From NCBI RefSeq assembly GCF_004005865.1, contig NZ_SACN01000006.1:62001-126000 (forward strand): DNA of 64,000 nucleotides. Reading direction: 5' to 3'. The notes below the pieces were generated by a model. That model ran no database searches. It had not been told where the DNA came from and worked only from the letters and a program-made list of their open reading frames with translations. Shown in pieces: positions 58,835-64,000 of this stretch. Source of the stretch: Sphingomonas crocodyli. GTDB taxonomy: Bacteria > Pseudomonadota > Alphaproteobacteria > Sphingomonadales > Sphingomonadaceae. The position numbers and the translations under genes were made by a program. Positions within the stretch are counted from its first letter, which is position 1, and every line of letters starts with the position of its first letter.

Positions 58835-60364
58835 ATGCGCCTGTCGATCCTGTCCGCAACCGCGCTCGCTGTCGTGCTCGCCGCCGCGTCGTCGCTCGCC
58901 GCCAAGCCTGCGCCCGCGCCCAGCCCGGAGGCGCGCACCGCGGCCTATATGGCGTCGATCGCGGCGGATCGCGCGAAGCTGCGCCTGTTCCTGCAGGCGA
59001 TGCCCAAGGGTGCTGACCTCCACAACCATCTGGGCGGATCGACCTATGCCGAGGATGCGCTGAGTTGGGCCGGCGACGCCGGTTTGTGCATCGACATCGC
59101 CACCGCGCACATCGTCGATGCGCCCTGCAAGGCGCCCGGCAGCGTTCCGGCCGAGGGGTTGGATGCCGATGCCAAACTCTATTCGCGCGTCGTCGATGCG
59201 ATTTCGACGCGCGGCTTCGAACGCGGCTTCGGCGATCCCCGCATCCCCGGCCAAGACCGCTTCTTCCACACGTTCGAGGCGTTCGGCCCCGGCACGCGCG
59301 GGCAGACGGGCAAGATCATCGCCACCACGCTGGAACAGGCGGCCTACGACCATGTCGGCTATATCGAGCCGATGACGATCCTGTCGCCGATGCGCGCGCT
59401 GCTCCCCGTGGCGATGCGCGACGGCGGCGACGGCACCGACTTCGCGAAGCTCGACGCCGCGATCGCGCCGGCAATGGCGCAGGCCGTCGCCGCCGGTCGC
59501 GCCGAAATGGACGCGGCGGAGGCGGAGGCGAAGCGGATGCTCGGTTGTGGCACCGCCTCGGCTCAGCCCGGCTGCGCGGTCGCGATACGCTATCTGCCCT
59601 GCGCGTTGCGCAATCTCGATCCGCGCATCGTCTTCGCACAGCTCGCTTACGGCTTCGCGCTGGCCGAGGCGGATACGCGCTTCGTCGGCGTCAACATCGT
59701 CGCGCCCGAACATGAGCCGGTGCCCCGCCGCGACTATGCGCTCCACATGGCGATGCTCAAGTGGCTGAAGGCGAAGCATCCGAACGTCGCGCTGTCGCTC
59801 CACGCCGGCGAACTCACGCTGGGCCTCGTCCCCCCGCGCGACCTGAAGTCGCACATCGCCCAAGCGGTCGATGTGGCGGGCGCCAAGCGGATCGGCCACG
59901 GCGTCGACATCGCGTTCGAGGCCGACGCCCCCGCCCTCCTCCGCCGCATGGCGAAGGACCGCGTCGCGGTGGAAATCAACCTGACCAGCAACGACGTGAT
60001 CCTGGGCGTGAAGGGCGCCGATCATCCGCTCGCCCTCTACCGCAGCTATGGCGTGCCCGTGGTGCTGTCGACCGATGACGAAGGCGTCGCACGCAGCGAC
60101 ATGACCAACGAATATCTGCGCGCCGCGACCGACCAGAAGCTCGGCTATCGCGATCTCAAGGCGATGGCGCGCGACAGCCTGCAATATGCCTTCCTGGAAG
60201 GGCAGAGCCTGTGGGCCGATCGTTCGGGCGGCGCGCGCGTGGCCGCCTGCGCCGACATGAAAAGCGCCGCCTGCGCCACCTTCATCGCCGCAAGTCCCAA
60301 GGCGCAACAGCAGGCGCGCTTTGAATCCGATTTGGATATTTTCGAAAACATCCATTTCCGATAA
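58835..60364 (+). CDS. Exported ADGF-type adenosine deaminase
   Basis: A 509-residue member of the adenosine deaminase superfamily, of the long ADGF/CECR1-like type. A signal peptide covers residues 1-22 (MRLSILSATALAVVLAAASS, then LAAK). Metal sites are GADLHNHLGGS and the late VVLSTDDEGV, with LSLHAGELTLG and RIGHGVD between. About 150 residues more than the cytosolic enzyme, including paired cysteines, fit life outside the cytoplasm. It should turn external adenosine into inosine before uptake. The ATG at 58835 has AAAGGGGA upstream. The gene is divergent from the purine degradation run. Confidence 0.87.
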   Translation: MRLSILSATALAVVLAAASSLAAKPAPAPSPEARTAAYMASIAADRAKLRLFLQAMPKGADLHNHLGGSTYAEDALSWAGDAGLCIDIATAHIVDAPCKAPGSVPAEGLDADAKLYSRVVDAISTRGFERGFGDPRIPGQDRFFHTFEAFGPGTRGQTGKIIATTLEQAAYDHVGYIEPMTILSPMRALLPVAMRDGGDGTDFAKLDAAIAPAMAQAVAAGRAEMDAAEAEAKRMLGCGTASAQPGCAVAIRYLPCALRNLDPRIVFAQLAYGFALAEADTRFVGVNIVAPEHEPVPRRDYALHMAMLKWLKAKHPNVALSLHAGELTLGLVPPRDLKSHIAQAVDVAGAKRIGHGVDIAFEADAPALLRRMAKDRVAVEINLTSNDVILGVKGADHPLALYRSYGVPVVLSTDDEGVARSDMTNEYLRAATDQKLGYRDLKAMARDSLQYAFLEGQSLWADRSGGARVAACADMKSAACATFIAASPKAQQQARFESDLDIFENIHFR

Positions 60365-60391
60365 TCATTCCCTCGGGTTCGGGGGAATTCC

Positions 60392-61753
60392 ATGATCATC
60401 GATGCGGCGCTGCACGCGCTCGACTTCATCACGCACGAATTGATGCTGTTCGCCTGTGTGGGATTGCTGATCGGTGGTGTGGATGATCTTGCAATCGACT
60501 GCATTTGGTTGTTCGGCGTCTTCCGCGCTTGGATAAGCGGGTGCAAAAGACCCAATACTCCAGCGATCGATGACTTGCCCGTTCCCCGATCGCCCGGCCG
60601 CATCGCGATCCTGATCCCGGCGTGGGATGAGCAGGACGTGATCGGATCGATGCTGCGCAGCGCCGTCGATCGGATCCGGCACGACGACTATCGCATCTAT
60701 GTCGGCGTCTATCCGAACGATCCCGCCACGATCGACGCGGTTCGCGCGGTCGGCAGCCCGCATATCCGCATCGTATCGGGCACGCTCGACGGCCCCACCA
60801 CCAAGGCCGAATGCCTCAACCGCTGCTGGCATGCCGTGATCGAGGATGAAGCGCGCGACGATGTGCGTTTGAAGGCGATCGTGCTGCACGATGCCGAGGA
60901 TGTGATCCATCCGCTCAAAATCGCCTTGTTCGATCGGCTGATCGAGACGAGCGACCTCGTCCAGATTCCTGTCCTGCCGCTGGCCGATCCGCGTTCCCCG
61001 TGGATATCGGGCCATTATATCGACGAGTTTGCGGAGTCGCACGGCAAGCAGATGCTGGTCCGCGAAAGGCTGGGCGCCGGCATGCCGCTCGCCGGGGTCG
61101 GTTGCGCCATTGCCCGCGATGCGGTGGTGGCGCTCGCCAATGCGCGCGGCGGCGATCCGTTCGACGCGGCGAGCCTGACCGAAGATTATGAAATGGGCCT
61201 GCGGCTGAAGGCGCTGGGCCGCAGCGCCCGCTTCGCGCGCATCCCTGGCCGCCGGGGCGGATCGCCGATCGCGACGCGCGCTTATTTCCCCAGCACGATC
61301 GACGCCGCCGTGCGGCAGAAGACCCGGTGGATGATCGGCATCGCGCTGGCGGGATGGGAAAAGCTCGGCTGGACCAGCGACTTCGCCGAAGGCTGGATGC
61401 GGATGCGCGATCGGCGATCGGTGCTGGCCGCGATCGTGCTGACGGCCGCCTATGGCGGGATGCTGTGCGCCTCGGTCCAATGGCTGCTTGGCCGGCCGAT
61501 GGAGGGCGGCGCGATCATGCCCGTCCTGCTCGCGTTCAACAGCCTGTTGCTGCTCTGGCGCGTCGTGATGCGGGCGGGCTTCGTCGCTTATGCCTATGGC
61601 GTGCGGCAGGGTCTGCTGTCGGTGCCGCGCCTGTTCGTCGGCAATCTGATCGCGATCGCATCGGCGCGGCGTGCGGTGTTTGCCTATGCGCGCGGCCCGG
61701 TGGCGTGGGACAAGACGAGCCACGCCTTTCCCGCCATTCTGCCCGCCGAATGA
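60392..61753 (+). CDS. NfrB-like membrane glycosyltransferase (family 2)
   Basis: A 453-residue membrane protein with an N-terminal hydrophobic segment, a GT-A glycosyltransferase domain (about 68-320) and two or three C-terminal membrane segments. The nucleotide-sugar site is HDAED (Asp167-Asp170), the acceptor motif is TEDYEMGLRL, and the QxxRW-like motif is RQKTRWMIG, as in processive polysaccharide synthases. The overall layout matches NfrB, the inner-membrane partner of the phage N4 receptor system, which lacks its usual C-terminal regulatory domain here. It overlaps the following gene by 4 bases. Confidence 0.8.
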   Translation: MIIDAALHALDFITHELMLFACVGLLIGGVDDLAIDCIWLFGVFRAWISGCKRPNTPAIDDLPVPRSPGRIAILIPAWDEQDVIGSMLRSAVDRIRHDDYRIYVGVYPNDPATIDAVRAVGSPHIRIVSGTLDGPTTKAECLNRCWHAVIEDEARDDVRLKAIVLHDAEDVIHPLKIALFDRLIETSDLVQIPVLPLADPRSPWISGHYIDEFAESHGKQMLVRERLGAGMPLAGVGCAIARDAVVALANARGGDPFDAASLTEDYEMGLRLKALGRSARFARIPGRRGGSPIATRAYFPSTIDAAVRQKTRWMIGIALAGWEKLGWTSDFAEGWMRMRDRRSVLAAIVLTAAYGGMLCASVQWLLGRPMEGGAIMPVLLAFNSLLLLWRVVMRAGFVAYAYGVRQGLLSVPRLFVGNLIAIASARRAVFAYARGPVAWDKTSHAFPAILPAE

Positions 61754-62757
61754 TCGCACGCCGGATGGGGCCGATCCGCTTCCTGTGGATCGTCATCGGC
61801 GGCTGGTGCGCGATGCGGGCGGCGTTCGGGCTGGTCGTCACCCTGCCCGCGATGATGAAGGTCGAAGCGCTGGCGCGAAAAACGCCGGCGGTCCGCGAAA
61901 TCATGGCGGCCGTAGCGCCCGCATCGATCGCGGCGACGGGCGTCATCAAGGACGATCAACCGCGTAGGAAACGACCGGAAGCCCGCCCCGTCCGTGTCGC
62001 CGCGACCTCCCTGCCTGCAGATTTCGCGCAATCCGTCCTGATCGAAGCGCAACCTTCGGAGGCACCACCCGTCCCCAGCCTTCCGCTCCCGCCCCTCCCG
62101 GCCGCCACACCCGGCAGCACGCGCTGGCACGGTTCGGCGTGGCTGTTCGCGCGCGACGGCGGCGGGGTCGATCTGGCGCGCTTCGGGCAGCTTGGTGGAT
62201 CGCAGGCCGGCGCGCGCCTCGCATGGCGGGTCGACGGTAGCGGGCGCATCCCCGTCTCGATCGCCACGCGCGCTTATGCCCCACTCAGCACGCGCAGCGG
62301 CGCGGAGGGCGCGATCGGGATCGAGATCGAGCCGATCCGCCGCGCGGCCCTGCGCCTGAGCGTCGAGCGGCGCTTCGGCGTGACGCGCGGCGGGCGCGAC
62401 GCCTGGTCCGCTTATGCCGCCGGTGGCCTGTATCGCGAGTTCGGACGAGACATCGTCGCCGATGCCTATGCGCAAGCGGGCATCGTCGGCGCCCGACGGC
62501 GCGATCTCTTCGCGGACGGCGCGGTGCGCGCAGGGCGCCGGCTGCGGCTCGGTCGCACGCACAGGCTCATCGTCGGCGCAGGCGCGTGGGGCGCGGCGCA
62601 ACCGGGGGCGAAGCGGCTCGACGTGGGACCGCGCGTCGCGATCGTCGTTCCGGTCGATCGCACCACGGTCACGCTCGCCAGCGAATATCGCATCCGGGTT
62701 GCGGGCGATGCGCGGCCGGGATCGGGCCTCGCCTTGACCCTCGCGACCGATTTTTAG
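61750..62757 (+). CDS. Putative exported barrel protein, possibly NfrA C-terminal-like
   Basis: A 335-residue protein of no clearly recognised family. A membrane segment (about residues 8-30) is followed by a Pro/Ala-rich linker (60-125). The C-terminal half alternates charged and small residues in the manner of amphipathic strands (SAWLFARDGGGVDLARFGQLGGSQ split, ERRFGVTRGGRDAW, YRIRVAGDARPG) and ends ALTLATDF, an aromatic end typical of outer-membrane barrels. Its coupling to the NfrB-like gene suggests the role of the C-terminal domain of NfrA, a surface polysaccharide exporter. Its stop overlaps that of the convergent Smr gene by 4 bases. Confidence 0.55.
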   Translation: MIARRMGPIRFLWIVIGGWCAMRAAFGLVVTLPAMMKVEALARKTPAVREIMAAVAPASIAATGVIKDDQPRRKRPEARPVRVAATSLPADFAQSVLIEAQPSEAPPVPSLPLPPLPAATPGSTRWHGSAWLFARDGGGVDLARFGQLGGSQAGARLAWRVDGSGRIPVSIATRAYAPLSTRSGAEGAIGIEIEPIRRAALRLSVERRFGVTRGGRDAWSAYAAGGLYREFGRDIVADAYAQAGIVGARRRDLFADGAVRAGRRLRLGRTHRLIVGAGAWGAAQPGAKRLDVGPRVAIVVPVDRTTVTLASEYRIRVAGDARPGSGLALTLATDF

Positions 62758-63332
62758 CCGCGCGGGCGGCGCAGGATCAGGTAGAGCGCGCCCGCCCCGC
62801 CGTGGCGGGGATGCGCGCCGCGTACGGCTGCGATGCGATCGGCATGCGGGCTGGCCGCGATCCAGCTGTCGACCTCGCCGCGGATCGCGCCGCGCCGGGC
62901 GGCGCCATTGCGGCGCTCATCGGCCTCTCGCGGCGGCCGCCCCGTCACCAGCAGCAGCACGCGCACCCCATCGGCCAGCGCGTCGCGCAAGCCGGCATCG
63001 AAGGCGCGATGCGCGGTCGCCAGCGTATGCCCATGCAGATCGAGCGTGCGATCGGGCCGGGCCAATCCTTTCAGCAGCCGCCGGTCCCAGCCGCCGTCGA
63101 GCCCGTCTATCGTCAGGTCGCGCGGCGGCAGCGGCTTAGGCGTCACCGCCCGAACCGGCGGCACGCGCCCCTTAGGCGCTTTGGCGATGATCGCGGGAGC
63201 AACCGAGGGATCGGCCAGCACCGGCGTCGGGCGCGGCAAGGCGCGCTTGCGGATCGGCCGGACGGTTTCGGTCACGCGCTCCCAGAGCGCGGCCTCCTCG
63301 GGTTCGAGATCAGGACCGCGCCTGCGCGGCAC
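62754..63332 (-). CDS. Smr-domain protein
   Basis: A 192-residue protein with a charged N-terminal half and a C-terminal Smr domain (about 95-190): TLDLHGHTLATAHRAF carries the LDLHG motif, and HPRHGGAGALYLILRR matches the HGxGxLxxxV-type end. Smr domains are small endonucleases found in MutS2 and in stand-alone proteins, acting on branched DNA or on RNA. It starts at a GTG (63332) that overlaps the mltA gene by 23 bases. The mltA-smr order is common in alphaproteobacteria. Confidence 0.88.
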   Translation of the reverse strand: MPRRRGPDLEPEEAALWERVTETVRPIRKRALPRPTPVLADPSVAPAIIAKAPKGRVPPVRAVTPKPLPPRDLTIDGLDGGWDRRLLKGLARPDRTLDLHGHTLATAHRAFDAGLRDALADGVRVLLLVTGRPPREADERRNGAARRGAIRGEVDSWIAASPHADRIAAVRGAHPRHGGAGALYLILRRPRG

Positions 63333-64000
63333 CCGCGGCCTCCAGCCGATCGACCGACGCGCGCGGCAGCAGCAGCCACGCCTTGCCGCGCCCGCTCATC
63401 CCGCCCGCGATCCGGCGCGCATCGTCGCCCGCGCCCCAGAAGGTGTCGAAACGGTTCGCGCCCTTGATGGCGCCGCCCGTATCCTGCGCGACCCACAGCC
63501 CGTTCGCCTCGGTGCGATCGAGCGACAGCACGACGGGCGCGCCCAGCGGAATGAAGGCCGGATCGGCGGCCACCGTCGTCCGCCCCGTCACCGCGACATT
63601 GAGCGCGCCGAGCGGGCCGGGGCCGGTGAGTTCGCGAAAGAAGACGAAGCTCTTATTCTCGCGCATGATCGCGTCGCCTTCGGCCGGGTGCGCGCGCAGC
63701 CACGCCATCACGCCCTGCATCGAAAGCTCGCCGGGGCCGAGCAGCCCGCGGTCGCGCATCAGCTTGCCGATGCCGACATATTCGCGGCCATTCTGCCCGT
63801 CATAACCGATGCGGATCACGCTGCCGTCGGGCTGGCGCAACCGCCCCGAACCCTGCACCTGCAGGAAGAAGAACTCGACCGCGTCGGCGGCATAGCCGAT
63901 CTCCAGCCCGCGCCCCTTCAGCGCCCCATCCTCGATCGCGCCGCGATCATGATAGGGGATCAGCTTGCCGTTCTGCACGCGGCCGCGGATCTTCTTGCCC
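63310..64000 (-). CDS. mltA: Membrane-bound lytic transglycosylase MltA, C-terminal part (cut by window edge)
   Basis: The last ~230 residues of an MltA-family murein transglycosylase; the N-terminal part lies beyond 64000. The visible part has the second half of the MltA domain (EIGYAADAVEFFFLQVQGSGRL, RDRGLLGPGELSMQGVMAWLR) and the 3D domain with its catalytic and conserved Asp residues (AQDTGGAIKGANRFDTFWGAG). It cuts peptidoglycan glycan strands and leaves 1,6-anhydromuramic ends. The reading frame stays open to the edge, so the GTG near 63978 is not the real start. Confidence 0.93.
   Translation of the reverse strand, partial: GKKIRGRVQNGKLIPYHDRGAIEDGALKGRGLEIGYAADAVEFFFLQVQGSGRLRQPDGSVIRIGYDGQNGREYVGIGKLMRDRGLLGPGELSMQGVMAWLRAHPAEGDAIMRENKSFVFFRELTGPGPLGALNVAVTGRTTVAADPAFIPLGAPVVLSLDRTEANGLWVAQDTGGAIKGANRFDTFWGAGDDARRIAGGMSGRGKAWLLLPRASVDRLEAAGAAQARS

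Noticed and set aside
1..64000. CRISPR arrays, tRNA or rRNA genes, insertion sequences, prophage genes
   Set aside because: No regularly spaced repeats, cloverleaf-like sequences, transposase or phage proteins were recognised on either strand.

Overview
This is a GC-rich, gene-dense stretch of an alphaproteobacterial chromosome, most likely from a sphingomonad (Sphingomonadales). The evidence is two large TonB-dependent receptors, an addB-addA-trxA block, an mltA-smr pair, many 1-4 nt gene overlaps, and small palindromic repeats typical of that order. No rRNA, tRNA, CRISPR array, insertion sequence or phage gene was recognised. No gene-free gap exceeds 300 bases; the longest is the 231-base leader before the first TonB receptor (6503-6733).

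Layout. 1-9.2 kb: the signal-peptide end of a cut-off gene, a phosphotransferase-like protein, three TetR regulators, a D-aminoacylase-type amidohydrolase, a luciferase-like oxidoreductase and a TonB receptor. 9.3-18.3 kb: a LysR regulator and a formate dehydrogenase operon (fdsG-fdsB-fdsA-fdsD-fdhD) that carries its own cofactor genes, including a fused MobA-MoeA protein and a CinA/PncC-like protein. 18.3-25.7 kb: a Tat-exported class V aminotransferase homologue, a hybrid histidine kinase, a quinone-reductase-like flavoprotein, a crotonase, an Lrp regulator divergent from maiA, and trxA. 25.7-34 kb: addA, addB, msrC, arfB and rluA, all on the minus strand. 34-40.2 kb: DUF2891, DUF979, DUF969 and a fused 5-oxoprolinase, probably a 5-oxoproline uptake and hydrolysis unit. 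40.3-60.4 kb: a purine scavenging and degradation locus. 60.4-64 kb: an NfrB/NfrA-like pair, an Smr-domain protein and the C-terminal part of MltA.

The purine locus is the most coherent system. A minus-strand run (58.7 to 45.7 kb) encodes HpxX, HpxY, an AzgA-type permease, HpxW, AllC, PucG, PuuE, UraD, a flavoprotein monooxygenase, UraH, GuaD, an adenine/adenosine deaminase and a phosphoribosyltransferase. Together they predict degradation of guanine, adenine and urate through allantoin, allantoate and ureidoglycine, then on to oxalurate, oxamate and oxalate. The flavoprotein sits where a urate hydroxylase is needed and resembles neither HpxO, PuuD nor uricase. Exported partners flank it: an ADGF-type adenosine deaminase, a NUP-family protein and an Oar-like TonB receptor. 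Xanthine dehydrogenase is not in the window.

Three families of short palindromic elements occur between genes. Two of them also lie in frame inside four coding regions (addB, the DUF979 gene, 5-oxoprolinase and hpxY), where each adds about 25-32 residues.
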